NCBI RefSeq assembly: GCF_015751785.1
Contig: NZ_JADOTY010000001.1
Coordinates: 1,860,001-1,924,000 of the forward strand
Reading direction: 5' to 3'
Length of the DNA stretch: 64,000 bases
Origin: Micromonospora vinacea
Lineage (GTDB): Bacteria > Actinomycetota > Actinomycetes > Mycobacteriales > Micromonosporaceae
Position 1 is the stretch's first letter. Every line of letters starts with the position of its first letter. Shown one piece after another: positions 42,061 through 50,982 of the stretch. The notes beneath the pieces were generated by a model that saw only the letters and a program-made list of their open reading frames with translations, was not told the origin of the DNA and ran no database searches. Made by a program: the position numbers and the translations under genes.

Positions 42061-43578
42061 ATGGCCCTACTCATCGCCGTCGGTGGCGCGGTCCTCCTCG
42101 CGCTCATCCTGGTGCTCTTCGTGCTCTCCCGGATCAAGGTGGCCGGCCCGAACGAGGCGTTCATCGTCACCGGTCGCAAGGGCCGCACCACGCAGACCGC
42201 CGACGGTGCGCGGTCCACCGACAACTCCGGGCAGAAGGTCGTGCTGGGCGCATCGGTGTTCGTGCTGCCGGTGGTGCAGAAACTCCAGTCGCTCGACCTG
42301 TCCAGCCGGCGGATCGACGTCGGCATCCGGGGCGCGGTGAGCAAGCAGGGCATCCGCGCCGACCTGCACGGCGTGGCGATCGTCAAGGTCGGCGGCACCG
42401 AGGACGCGATCCGGGCCGCGGCACAGCGGTTCCTGCACCAGCAGGACGAGATCGACAACTTCACCCGGGAGGTGCTGGCCGGCGCGCTGCGGTCGATCGT
42501 CGGTCGGCTCACCGTCGAGGAGGTCATCCGGGACCGGGCGGCGTTCGCCAGTGCGGTCGCCGAGGAGGCCGAGCACTCGATGACCAACCAGGGTCTGGTG
42601 CTGGACACCTTCCAGCTCCAGGACATCCTCGCCGAAGGTTCCTACCTTCAGGACCTGGGCCGACCCGAGGCCGCCCGGGTGCTCAAGGACGCGGCGATCG
42701 CCGAGGCGCGGGCCCGGCAGCAGGCCGAACAGGAGCGGCTGCTCGCCGAGGAGGCAATCGCCGAGGCGAACCGCAACCTGGCCCTCAAGCAGGCCGGCAT
42801 CCAGGCCGAGATCGACGCGGCCAAGGCGAAGTCCGCGGCGGCCGGACCGCTCGCCCAGGCCGAGCGGGACCAGGCGATCCTCTCCGAGCAGCAGAAGGTG
42901 GCCGAGCGCAACGCCGAACTGAAGCAGCGCCAACTCGACACCGAGGTGCGCAAGCCGGCCGACGCGGCCCGGTACAAGGTGGAGCAGGAGGCCGAGGCGT
43001 CCCGCAACGCTGCGGTGCTGCACGCCGACGCGCAACGGCAGTCCGTCATCGCCGCCGCGCAGGCCTCCGCCGAGCAGGCCCGCCTCACCGGTGAGGGTGA
43101 GCGGGCCCGGCGGGCCGCGCTCGCCGAGGCGAACGCCATCGAAGGCGCCAAGGAGGGTGAGGCCGAGCAGCGGCGGCGCTCCGCCATCGCCGAGGCGGTG
43201 GAGCGGGAAGGTCAGGCCGAGGCCGCGGCCATCCTCGCGAAGGGTGAGGCCGAGGCGGACGCGATGGCGCGCAAGGCCGAGGCGTTCGCCGCGTACGGCG
43301 AGGCGGCCGTGCTGGACCTGCTGGTCAAGGTGCTGCCACAGGTCGTCGAGGCGGCCAGTGCGCCGATCGGGGCGATCGACAAGATGACAGTCATCTCCAC
43401 CGACGGCGCGTCGTCGCTCACCAGGTCGGTGGCCGGCAACGTGGCCCAGGGCCTCCAACTCGGCAGCGACCTCACCGGGATCGACCTGCCCGGGCTGCTG
43501 GCGAGGCTCGGCTCGGCGTCCACTCCGGCCGGCAACGGCACCGCGTCCGTCGACGGGAAGGCCGTCGAGACCCGCTGA
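42061..43578 (+). CDS. Flotillin-like SPFH domain protein
   Basis: 505 residues, ATG at 42061. An N-terminal hydrophobic segment (LLIAVGGAVLLALILVLFVLSRI) is followed by the SPFH/band-7 domain (~30-215; VAGPNEAFIVTGRKG, SLDLSSRRIDVGIRGAVSKQGI, NFTREVLAGALRSIVGRLTVEEV) and a long Ala/Glu-rich coiled coil with repeated EA dipeptides (~220-420), then a small C-terminal globular part. This is the flotillin/FloT plan: proteins that scaffold ordered membrane microdomains and signalling complexes. Together with the NfeD-like gene it forms the usual two-gene unit. Confidence 0.92.
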   Translation: MALLIAVGGAVLLALILVLFVLSRIKVAGPNEAFIVTGRKGRTTQTADGARSTDNSGQKVVLGASVFVLPVVQKLQSLDLSSRRIDVGIRGAVSKQGIRADLHGVAIVKVGGTEDAIRAAAQRFLHQQDEIDNFTREVLAGALRSIVGRLTVEEVIRDRAAFASAVAEEAEHSMTNQGLVLDTFQLQDILAEGSYLQDLGRPEAARVLKDAAIAEARARQQAEQERLLAEEAIAEANRNLALKQAGIQAEIDAAKAKSAAAGPLAQAERDQAILSEQQKVAERNAELKQRQLDTEVRKPADAARYKVEQEAEASRNAAVLHADAQRQSVIAAAQASAEQARLTGEGERARRAALAEANAIEGAKEGEAEQRRRSAIAEAVEREGQAEAAAILAKGEAEADAMARKAEAFAAYGEAAVLDLLVKVLPQVVEAASAPIGAIDKMTVISTDGASSLTRSVAGNVAQGLQLGSDLTGIDLPGLLARLGSASTPAGNGTASVDGKAVETR

Positions 43579-43587
43579 CCGTGTACG

Positions 43588-43626
43588 CGACGGGCGCCAC
43601 TCCCGGTTCAGGGGTGGCGCCCGTCG
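43588..43626. terminator. Hairpin terminator between flotillin and pcnA
   Basis: 13-bp arms CGACGGGCGCCAC and GTGGCGCCCGTCG with a 13-base loop, immediately after the flotillin stop and before the convergent pcnA stop. Confidence 0.85.
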
Positions 43627-43649
43627 GCGTCTTCGCAGGGCTCGAAGCC

Positions 43650-45110
43650 CTAGGTGATCAGGCCCTCGGCGCGGGCCCATCGCAGCAGCTCCGCCTCGGC
43701 GGCGTCGCGATCCAGCGGGCCGTGCTCGAGGCGCTGCTCCTTGAGGTGCTTCCACGCCCGCCCGACCACCGGCCCCGGCGGTACGCCGAGCAATTCCATG
43801 ATCGCGTTGCCGTCCAGGTCGGGTCGGACCCGCGCCAGGTCCTCCTCGGCCGCGATCCGGGCGATCCGATCCTCCAGCGCGTCGTAGTCGGCCGCGAGCT
43901 GGGCGGCCTTGCGCCGGTTGCGGGTCGTGCAGTCCGAGCGGGTCAGCTTGTGCAGGCGGGGCAGCAGGTCACCGGCATCAGCGACGTAGCGGCGCACCGC
44001 CGAGTCGGTCCACTCGCCCCGCCCGTACCCGTAGAAGCGCAGGTGCAGCGCGACCAGCGCGGTCACCTTCGCGGTGACCTCCTTCGGGTACCGCATCGCC
44101 TTCATCCGGGCCTTGGTCAGCCGGGCGCCGACCACCTCGTGGTGGTGGAAGCTGACCCGGCCGTCGGACCCGACCGCCTTCGTCGCCGGCTTGCCCACGT
44201 CGTGCAGGAGGGCGGCCATCCGCAGGATGAAGTCGCAGCCCTCCTCCTCGTAGGAGATCGCGTTCTCGACGACCGTCAACGTGTGCTCGTAGACGTCCTT
44301 GTGCTGGGCGTGCTCGTCGATCTCCAGCTTCAGCCCGGTCAGCTCCGGCAGGAACCGCTCGGCCAACCCGGTGTCGACAAGCAGCCGCAGCCCGGTGATC
44401 GGGTCCGCGCCGCAGAGCAGCTTGGTGAACTCGTCGCGGATCCGCTCGGCGGTGATCCGGTCCAGGTCGGCGGCCATCTCGGTCATCGCCAGGTGCACGT
44501 CCGGGTGCACGGCGAAACGCAGCTGCGCGGCAAACCGGGCCGCCCGCAGCATCCGCAGCGGGTCGTCACCGAACGACTCACCCGGCGTGCTCGGGGTACG
44601 GATCACCTTGGCCGAGATGTCGTCCAGCCCGCCGTGCGGGTCGGTGAACCGGTGGTCGGGCAGGCTGACCGCCATCGCGTTGATCGTGAAGTCGCGCCGC
44701 TTCAGGTCCTCGTCGAGGCTGGTGCCGTACACCACCACCGGGTTGCGGCTGACCTGGTCGTACGACTCCGCGCGGAAGGTGGTGATCTCCAGCCGGAGGC
44801 CGTCGCGCTGAGCGCCGATGGTGCCGAACTCGCGACCGGTCTCCCAGATCGACTCGGCCCAGCCCTTGATGATCCGCAGGGTCTCGTCGGGGTGCGCGTC
44901 GGTGCAGAAGTCGAGGTCGTCGCCGAGTCGACCGAGCAGGGCATCCCGCACCGAACCGCCCACCAGGTGCAACTCGTGACCGGCGCGGACGAAGCGGCGG
45001 CCCAACTCGTCGGCGACCGGGGACACCCGGAGCAGTTCGGCGACGGCGTTGCGCTGCGCGGCGGTGAGTTCGCGGCGGTCGGCGGCGTGAGGAGCGGAGG
45101 CTTCGGACAT
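43650..45110 (-). CDS. pcnA: CCA-adding tRNA nucleotidyltransferase / poly(A) polymerase family
   Basis: 486 residues, ATG at 45110. The nucleotidyltransferase motif is HLVGGSVRDALLGRLGDDLDFCTDA (residues ~48-72, GGSVRD and DLDF metal ligands), followed by KRRDFTINAMAVS and RMLRAARFAAQL for nucleotide and RNA contacts. The C-terminal half has an HD domain, AALLHDVGKPATKA near 298, as in bacterial-type class II enzymes with an HD extension. It adds or repairs the 3' CCA of tRNAs. Position beside murJ is the conserved one in actinobacteria (Rv3907c-Rv3910). Confidence 0.95.
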   Translation of the reverse strand: MSEASAPHAADRRELTAAQRNAVAELLRVSPVADELGRRFVRAGHELHLVGGSVRDALLGRLGDDLDFCTDAHPDETLRIIKGWAESIWETGREFGTIGAQRDGLRLEITTFRAESYDQVSRNPVVVYGTSLDEDLKRRDFTINAMAVSLPDHRFTDPHGGLDDISAKVIRTPSTPGESFGDDPLRMLRAARFAAQLRFAVHPDVHLAMTEMAADLDRITAERIRDEFTKLLCGADPITGLRLLVDTGLAERFLPELTGLKLEIDEHAQHKDVYEHTLTVVENAISYEEEGCDFILRMAALLHDVGKPATKAVGSDGRVSFHHHEVVGARLTKARMKAMRYPKEVTAKVTALVALHLRFYGYGRGEWTDSAVRRYVADAGDLLPRLHKLTRSDCTTRNRRKAAQLAADYDALEDRIARIAAEEDLARVRPDLDGNAIMELLGVPPGPVVGRAWKHLKEQRLEHGPLDRDAAEAELLRWARAEGLIT

Positions 45111-45236
45111 GGGATCGCCAGCTTATCGGGCCGGGGTGTGATCCGATCCGCCGGGCGCGGGTAACGGGTGGGGGTTGACTATGGTCTGTGGCGTGCGGGT
45201 CGGTGTCCGGCTCGACGTACCCCTGGGAGGCTGGAG

Positions 45237-46988
45237 ATGAGCGGCGGGCTCTACCGCAGCGCCAACGCCGCGAACGATGGCGGTGCCAACGCCCGTCCCG
45301 GGGACGGCGCCACCTTCATCTCCGCTGAGCCGCTGAACCAGCCGGCCATGGAGTCGACCGCGCCACCGCAGGAGCAGGTTGGTGAGGCGAGCGCGGCGGC
45401 CAACAGCGCGGTGATGGCGGTCGGCAGCCTGGTCAGCCGGGGTACCGGCTTCCTGCGCAACCTGGTGATCGGCGCCGCGCTCGGCGGTGCACTGGTCGGT
45501 GACGCGTACACCACCGCGCAGATCCTGCCCGGCATGGTCTACGAGTTCCTACTCGGCGGCGTCCTCACCAGCGTGCTGATCCCGGTGCTGGTGCGGCGGC
45601 GCAAGATCGACACAGATGGCGGTCAGGCGTACGCGCAGCGACTGCTGACCCTCGCGGTGCTCGCGCTCGGCGCGGCGGCCCTGCTCGCTCTCCTGCTGGC
45701 ATCGCCGCTGACCTGGCTCTACGGCGGGGAAGAGTCGGCCGACGGCTACTCGGGGCTGGTCACGGGGCTTGCCCGGCTGATGCTGCCGATGATCTTCTTC
45801 TCCGGGTTGAGCGCGCTGATCAGTGCGGTGCTCAACACCCGGGGGCACTTCGCCGCCCCGATGTGGGCACCGATCCTGAACAACCTGGTGGTGATCGGCA
45901 CCGCCGGCCTCTACATCGCGATCTTCGGTGCGGAGATCGTCAAGCCGGAGGACATGACCACCGGGCGGATCCTGCTGATCGGTGGCGGCACCCTGCTCGG
46001 CGTCGCCATCCAGGCGATGGGCCTGCTGCCGGCGCTGCGCAAGGTCGGCTTCCGCTGGAAGCTTCGCTTCGACTTCCGTGAGCTGGGGCTACGCGAGCTG
46101 GGCCGGCTCGGAGCCTGGATGATCTGTTACGTCGCGGTGAGCCAGGTCGGCCTGATCGTGCTGTTCAACCTGCTGAACCGGGCCGGCAAGGAGAACGCCG
46201 CCGGCCCGCTGATCTACAACAACGTGTTCCTGCTGCTGATGACCGCTCACGGCATCATCGCCGTCTCGATCATCACGGCACTGATGCCCCGGATGAGCGC
46301 GGCCGCCGCCGACGGCCGGTACGCCGACCTCGCCGCCGATCTCTCCCGGGGTACCCGCACGGTCACGGCGGTGCTCGCCCCGATCGCGGTCTGCTACGCC
46401 GTCCTCGCCACCCCGATCGCGTTCACGCTGTTCCGGTTCGGCGCTTTCAACGAGGACAACGCCACCGCCACGTCCGTCGTGTTGCTCGCCGCCGCGCTCG
46501 CGCTGGTCCCGTTCGCGGTCAGCCAGCTCTTCACCTTCGCGTTCTACGCGCTGCCCGACACCCGCACGCCGGCTCTCATCAACATCCCGGTGGTGGCACT
46601 CCGGATCGGGGTGCAGATCGTGCTGTACGTCGCCTTCTCGGCGAGCTTCGCCGGTGCGGGAATGATGATCGGTAACACGGTCTCCTATCTGGCTGCCGCG
46701 ATCGGCTCGGCCTGGCTACTTCGGCCGCGCGTCGGTCGAATCGGCCTCGGCGAGATCATGCGGACCGGCGGCAGGGTCGCGGTTGCGGCGCTGGGTTCGG
46801 CAGTGGTCGGCCTTCTGGTGGTGAAGCTGCTGCCCGGTGACGACACCCCCAGCCGCCTGGAGGCGATCTTCCAGTTGGTGATCGGTGGCGCGGTGATCGG
46901 CGGGACCTACCTGGGTCTGGCCATGCTGCTGAAGATCGGGGAGATCACCGAGGTGGTCGGGATGGTCCGCCGCCGCCTCGGTCGCTGA
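45237..46988 (+). CDS. murJ: Lipid II flippase MurJ (MviN)
   Basis: 583 residues from ATG 45237 (MSGGLYRSANAANDGG), with GGGAGG upstream; the frame from 45168 has no better start. After a ~55-residue hydrophilic N-terminus there are 14 hydrophobic segments in the MOP exporter plan. Conserved parts include AVGSLVSRGTGFLRNLVIG, GDAYTTAQILPGMVYEFLLGGVLTSVLIPVLVRR and MLPMIFFSGLSALISAVLNTRGHF. MurJ carries lipid II across the membrane for peptidoglycan synthesis. In M. tuberculosis the gene has a fused C-terminal pseudokinase; here that part is a separate gene downstream. Confidence 0.95.
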   Translation: MSGGLYRSANAANDGGANARPGDGATFISAEPLNQPAMESTAPPQEQVGEASAAANSAVMAVGSLVSRGTGFLRNLVIGAALGGALVGDAYTTAQILPGMVYEFLLGGVLTSVLIPVLVRRRKIDTDGGQAYAQRLLTLAVLALGAAALLALLLASPLTWLYGGEESADGYSGLVTGLARLMLPMIFFSGLSALISAVLNTRGHFAAPMWAPILNNLVVIGTAGLYIAIFGAEIVKPEDMTTGRILLIGGGTLLGVAIQAMGLLPALRKVGFRWKLRFDFRELGLRELGRLGAWMICYVAVSQVGLIVLFNLLNRAGKENAAGPLIYNNVFLLLMTAHGIIAVSIITALMPRMSAAAADGRYADLAADLSRGTRTVTAVLAPIAVCYAVLATPIAFTLFRFGAFNEDNATATSVVLLAAALALVPFAVSQLFTFAFYALPDTRTPALINIPVVALRIGVQIVLYVAFSASFAGAGMMIGNTVSYLAAAIGSAWLLRPRVGRIGLGEIMRTGGRVAVAALGSAVVGLLVVKLLPGDDTPSRLEAIFQLVIGGAVIGGTYLGLAMLLKIGEITEVVGMVRRRLGR

Positions 46989-47433
46989 ACGTTCGCACCC
47001 GATTACAACAAGTTGACACTCATACGGACCGTCACTGCGGATCACCAGGCTGGGGATGCACCTGTGGATAACTCCGCGATTCGCCGGTCAACCACCGCTT
47101 CAGGCTGTGGATAACCAGCCGTACGGCTGAGGGTGGCAACCCGATCGGTGGGAACGTACGAGGTAACGCGAGCGCCACGCCAGCCCAGCCCCGGCGTCGG
47201 TCACTTGCGGTGAAGCCGTAGATTAGCTAGTACATGTGCCAGCAACGTGGCTGACAACGGTCGTAACCGGACGAGTTCGCCGACTGCCGGAACCCCGCCA
47301 GGTACGGCGGGAAGATGACATGTCGGAGAGACGGGCAACCCGGGTAAGGTCGCTCTCGACGGGTACGGCAGGGGCCGACGCTGGGCGTCGACACCGGTCG
47401 GCCGGTTCCTTCAACGGCAGAGCGGGAAGCCAC
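46989..47433. other. Intergenic region murJ to pseudokinase, with two DnaA boxes
   Basis: Contains two copies of CTGTGGATAAC at 47062-47072 and 47105-47115, each carrying the consensus DnaA box TTATCCACA on the minus strand. A TTGACA-like hexamer at 47013-47018 has no matching -10. The last part may be coding if the pseudokinase uses an upstream start (ATG 47320). Confidence 0.55.
47063..47114 (-). promoter_or_regulatory. Two consensus DnaA boxes
   Basis: TTATCCACA (minus strand) at 47063-47071 and 47106-47114, 43 bases apart and in the same orientation. Both are exact matches to the classical DnaA box. Confidence 0.75.
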
Positions 47434-49041
47434 ATGCCCAGCAGTTCGGGTTCATCGATCGACACGATCACCGAGGGAGGACGGGTGACCCAGGTCGGCG
47501 AGGGTCAGGAGGCGGACGAAAGCGCTCCTCCGGTCATGACCTTCGGTGCTCCCACGGCCGGTGAAGTCCTCGCCGAGCGGTACGAACTGGTTGAGCACAT
47601 CAACAACGACAGTGCGGGTCGGCTGGTCTGGCGCGGAGTCGACGTCATCCTGCGCCGTCCCGTCGCCGTGGTGCTGCGTTACCCGGGTGGCGACTCCGCC
47701 ACCGAGATGCTTCAGGCCGCCGTCGCGGCCAGCCGGGTCATCCACCCCAACCTGGTCGGGGTCTACGACGCGATCGACGAGGCCGACCGGGCGTACGTGG
47801 TGCGCGAGTGGGTCGACGGGCAGTCCCTGCGGGACCTGGCGACCGACGGCCCCCTGGACCCGGCTCGGGCCACCGCCATCGGCAACGCCGTCGCGAGTGC
47901 GCTCGCCGCTGTGCACGCCACCGGCATGGTGCACGGCAACGTCCACCCCGGCACCGTCATGATCAGTGACGAGGGCCGGGTGGTCCTGGCTGACGCCCGC
48001 ACCGACGGCGCCGACAGCCAGGAGAACGACATCCGCGCGGTCGGCGGGGTCCTCTACTTCGCACTGACCGGTTCCTGGCCGCACGCCGAGGCACCGCTGC
48101 ACGGCGCCACCGCCGGCCACGGCCGCGCCGCCATCCCGGACGCCGTTCGGGACGCCGCAGGTGCCATCGCCGCACCCCGCCAGGTTCGGGCGGGCGTTCC
48201 GGCGTACCTGGACGACCTGACCATGGATCTGCTCGACGCCGAGATCGCGCCGCCCTCCTCCGACGTGCTCGCCGCCGAGTTGGCGCGACTGGACGTGCCC
48301 GCCGAGGATGAGCACTACCTCGACAACAGCGGGCCGCTGCGGTTCGCCGCTGACACCGGGGAAGAGCCGTCGCCCCTGGCCGCGGCCGGGGGCCGCAAGG
48401 TCGCCGTCGGCATCGCCGGTCTGCTGGCCGTCGCCCTGGTCGGTCTGCTGATCGGGATCATCGCGCTGGGCGGCGACGACGAGGACCCGCAGTCCAACCC
48501 GGTCGCCGCGCCGACCTCCAGTGCCCCGGCCGGCAACGCCACCCCGGCCGCCACAGCGGCGCGCAAGCTGACAGTGAAGGACGTCCGGATCATCGACCCG
48601 GACAGCAAGAACCGCAGTGAGGTCGACGGCGCCGAGAAGGTCATCGACGGTGACGAGGACAAGGGCTGGGAGACCGAGACCTACCGGGACCGGCCCAACT
48701 TCGGCAACCTGAAGAAGGGCATGGGCGTCTGGATCGACCTCGGCGAGCCGCGCACCGTCAAGTCGGTGCAGGCAATCCTGTCGGCCACCGGCGCGTCCGC
48801 CCAACTGCTCGCCGGCACGACCAACCCGCCGTCCAGCACCAACGGTGACAAGCAGTTGGTCGCGAACTACAAGACCGCCATCGGCCAGCCGTTCGAGGAC
48901 CACGACGGCACCACCATGACATTCAACGGCTTCGACGCCGACCAGAAATACCAGTACCTGCTGTTCTGGATCACCGAGCTGGCTCCGGCCGAGGGTGGCT
49001 TCAAGCTGGGGGTGCAGGAGATTACGGTCCAGGGGTCGTGA
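47434..49041 (+). CDS. Pseudokinase with C-terminal extracytoplasmic domain, MviN-KHD-like
   Basis: 535 residues from ATG 47434 (MPSSSGSSIDTITEGG); other in-frame starts are ATG 47320 and GTG 47485, the latter with GGGAGG four bases upstream. The kinase-like domain (~40-290) keeps the fold (LAERYELVEHINND, MVHGNVHPGTVMISDEGRVVLADART) but has lost key residues: the AVK lysine is VVLR, HRD is HGN, DFG is ADA, and no Gly-rich loop is seen. It should bind but not phosphorylate. A membrane helix (~322-346) follows, then a discoidin-like extracytoplasmic domain. In M. tuberculosis the same domains are fused to MurJ and bind FhaA after PknB phosphorylation. Confidence 0.85.
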   Translation: MPSSSGSSIDTITEGGRVTQVGEGQEADESAPPVMTFGAPTAGEVLAERYELVEHINNDSAGRLVWRGVDVILRRPVAVVLRYPGGDSATEMLQAAVAASRVIHPNLVGVYDAIDEADRAYVVREWVDGQSLRDLATDGPLDPARATAIGNAVASALAAVHATGMVHGNVHPGTVMISDEGRVVLADARTDGADSQENDIRAVGGVLYFALTGSWPHAEAPLHGATAGHGRAAIPDAVRDAAGAIAAPRQVRAGVPAYLDDLTMDLLDAEIAPPSSDVLAAELARLDVPAEDEHYLDNSGPLRFAADTGEEPSPLAAAGGRKVAVGIAGLLAVALVGLLIGIIALGGDDEDPQSNPVAAPTSSAPAGNATPAATAARKLTVKDVRIIDPDSKNRSEVDGAEKVIDGDEDKGWETETYRDRPNFGNLKKGMGVWIDLGEPRTVKSVQAILSATGASAQLLAGTTNPPSSTNGDKQLVANYKTAIGQPFEDHDGTTMTFNGFDADQKYQYLLFWITELAPAEGGFKLGVQEITVQGS

Positions 49042-49084
49042 GCCGGGCGCCACGATCCGGGCACCGCATTCGCTGGACGCGGTG

Positions 49085-49786
49085 ATGGGCGGGCGTGCCG
49101 CCGCAACGGACCTGGAGCTGCTGCGCGCGCACGTCGCCGGAGACCGGGACGCCTTCGCCGAACTGTTCCACCGGCACCGCGACCGGTTGTGGGCGGTGGC
49201 GCTGCGGACGCTCGGCGACCGCGAGGAGGCAGCCGACGCCCTCCAGGACGCCCTGCTGTCGGCGCATCGGGCGGCGGGCCGGTTCCGCGGCGACTCCGCC
49301 GTCACCACCTGGCTGCACCGGATCGTGGTCAACGCCTGCCTGGACCGGATCCGACGCCGGCAGGCGCACCCCACAGTGCCGCTGCCGGACGGCAACCGGG
49401 CCGAGGACGGCACCGGCGGGCTGGAGCCGGCGGCACCGGCAACGGACCACGACACGGTGCTGGTGGTCCGCGAGGCGCTCGCCGCGCTGCCCCTTGAGCA
49501 ACGCGCCGCACTGGTGCTGGTCGACGTACAGGGCTATCCGGTCGCCGAGGTCGCCCGCATCCTCGGCGTCGCCGAGGGAACGGTGAAGAGCCGCTGTGCC
49601 CGGGGCCGGGCCCGGCTCGCCGTACTGCTCGGGCACCTCCGCCCCGCCGTCGTCGGGACGCCTTCGGACCACGCCGTCCCGATCACTGGCGTGCCCGGCG
49701 TCACGCCGGGGAACCCCGGCCCGGTGGAAGGCGTCGGATCGGGGTCGGGCCGGTACCGGCGGGACGCCAACCAGGAGGACACGTGA
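49085..49786 (+). CDS. sigM: ECF sigma factor, SigM-like
   Basis: 233 residues from ATG 49085 (MGGRAAATDLELLRAH). Region 2 reads DAFAELFHRHRDRLWAVALRTLGDREEAADALQDALL and ATWLHRIVVNACLDR; region 4 is LPLEQRAALVLVDVQGYPVAEVARILGVAEGTVKSRCARGRARL. The C-terminal ~45 residues are a Pro/Gly-rich tail. The murJ-(pseudokinase)-sigM-antisigma-trxB-trxA order is that of M. tuberculosis Rv3910-Rv3914. The stop overlaps the next gene by four bases. In mycobacteria SigM controls stress and surface genes; the regulon here is unknown. Confidence 0.9.
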   Translation: MGGRAAATDLELLRAHVAGDRDAFAELFHRHRDRLWAVALRTLGDREEAADALQDALLSAHRAAGRFRGDSAVTTWLHRIVVNACLDRIRRRQAHPTVPLPDGNRAEDGTGGLEPAAPATDHDTVLVVREALAALPLEQRAALVLVDVQGYPVAEVARILGVAEGTVKSRCARGRARLAVLLGHLRPAVVGTPSDHAVPITGVPGVTPGNPGPVEGVGSGSGRYRRDANQEDT

Positions 49787-50799
49787 CGACCGAGGGGTTC
49801 CGGGAGGTCGACCTCGACCTCCTCGCTGACTACCTCGGCGGGGCGTTGGACGGCACCCCGCAGCAGAACGAGGTCGCCCAACTGGTCGTCGCGGACCCGT
49901 CCTGGGCCGAGGCGTACGCGCTGCTGGCCCCCGCCGTGACCGAGGTCCGGGGGGACCTGACCCGCTGGGCCGAACCGTCCCCGGAGATGCCGTCGGCGAT
50001 CACCGACCGCCTCCTGGCCGCGTTGGCCTCCGCGAAGCCGTCGAACGACACCTCGACCGAGGAGGCACCCGCCGACGCGCCCAACGGCGATCCGGACGGC
50101 GAGGCGGCGACATCGTTCGTCGTACCGGCGCAGGCCGGTCGGCAGTTGGCCGGCCGCACACCCGTCGGGTCGGGGCGCCGGGCGCCCACCGGACCGGGCC
50201 GCCGCCGGCGTGGCTGGGCTCGCCGCGGCGCACCGGTGGCCGCCGCCACGATCGCCGTCCTCGCGGTCGCACTGGGCCTCAACCAGCTGTCGATGCGCGC
50301 GGCGGACGACTCCGGCGGCGACAACGCCATGAACCAGCCGGCCAGCGCGCCCGAGGGCGTCGCGGGGGCCGGAACGGTCCGCACCACCGGGCCGGCACTG
50401 CGCAGTGGTACGAACTACACCCCGCAGACCCTCGGCGACGCGTACGGCACTGACGCGCCGAGCACGTCAGCTGCCAGCCGGGCGACCGGCAATACGCCGG
50501 GCGAGCAGCCGAAGGTGGATGCCGAGGGCGAACGCCGTCGGTCTCCCGACGGGTCGGACCAACTGGCCCGGCTGAGCGACGAGGTCGCGCTGACCACGTG
50601 TCTGGCCAGCGTCGCGGCGGAGCACGGATCGACCCCACTGGTGGTCGAGGTGGTCGACTACGCGAGGTTCCAGGACGATCAGGCGCTGGTCATTCGTTTC
50701 ACCGATGCGACCGGCGCCCGGTGGGTCTGGGTGAGCGGCCCGGAGTGCGGAGTGCCCGGGTCCGGCTCGGACAGCCGGTATTCGGCGCGGGTAGGGTGA
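49783..50799 (+). CDS. Putative anti-sigma factor for SigM
   Basis: 338 residues, GTG at 49783 overlapping the sigM stop (GTGA). The N-terminal ~75 residues (LADYLGGALDGTPQQNEVAQLVVADPSW) resemble anti-sigma N-terminal helices but lack the H-x-x-x-C-x-x-C zinc motif. One membrane helix lies at about residue 150-165 (APVAAATIAVLAVALGL), and the extracytoplasmic half is Thr/Ala-rich, ending with a globular strand-rich part with two cysteines (TTCLASV and GPECGVPG). Position and topology, matching the Rv3912 place in mycobacteria, make it the likely SigM antagonist. Confidence 0.8.
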   Translation: MTTEGFREVDLDLLADYLGGALDGTPQQNEVAQLVVADPSWAEAYALLAPAVTEVRGDLTRWAEPSPEMPSAITDRLLAALASAKPSNDTSTEEAPADAPNGDPDGEAATSFVVPAQAGRQLAGRTPVGSGRRAPTGPGRRRRGWARRGAPVAAATIAVLAVALGLNQLSMRAADDSGGDNAMNQPASAPEGVAGAGTVRTTGPALRSGTNYTPQTLGDAYGTDAPSTSAASRATGNTPGEQPKVDAEGERRRSPDGSDQLARLSDEVALTTCLASVAAEHGSTPLVVEVVDYARFQDDQALVIRFTDATGARWVWVSGPECGVPGSGSDSRYSARVG

Positions 50800-50982
50800 A
50801 TCCACGGTCGATGGCACGATGACCGCCCACGTGACCTGACCCACCGGATGCCCGGCTCGGGAATCCCCGGTTCGTACGATGACGTTCTGGAAGTCAGCTG
50901 CCGGCCCCACCCAGGCGTCGGCGACTCGGATCAGCATCGGTGCTCGCGCCGACGCCGAACACACACAACTCGGGAGACGGCA

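Noticed and set aside
47205..47233. TTGCGG-N17-TAGTAC as a promoter for the pseudokinase gene
   Set aside because: The -10 candidate does not fit TANNNT and the -35 match is weak.
47223..47471. Short minus-strand frames upstream of the pseudokinase
   Set aside because: Arg/Ser-rich shadows without ribosome binding sites; they also overlap a possible N-terminal extension of the real gene.
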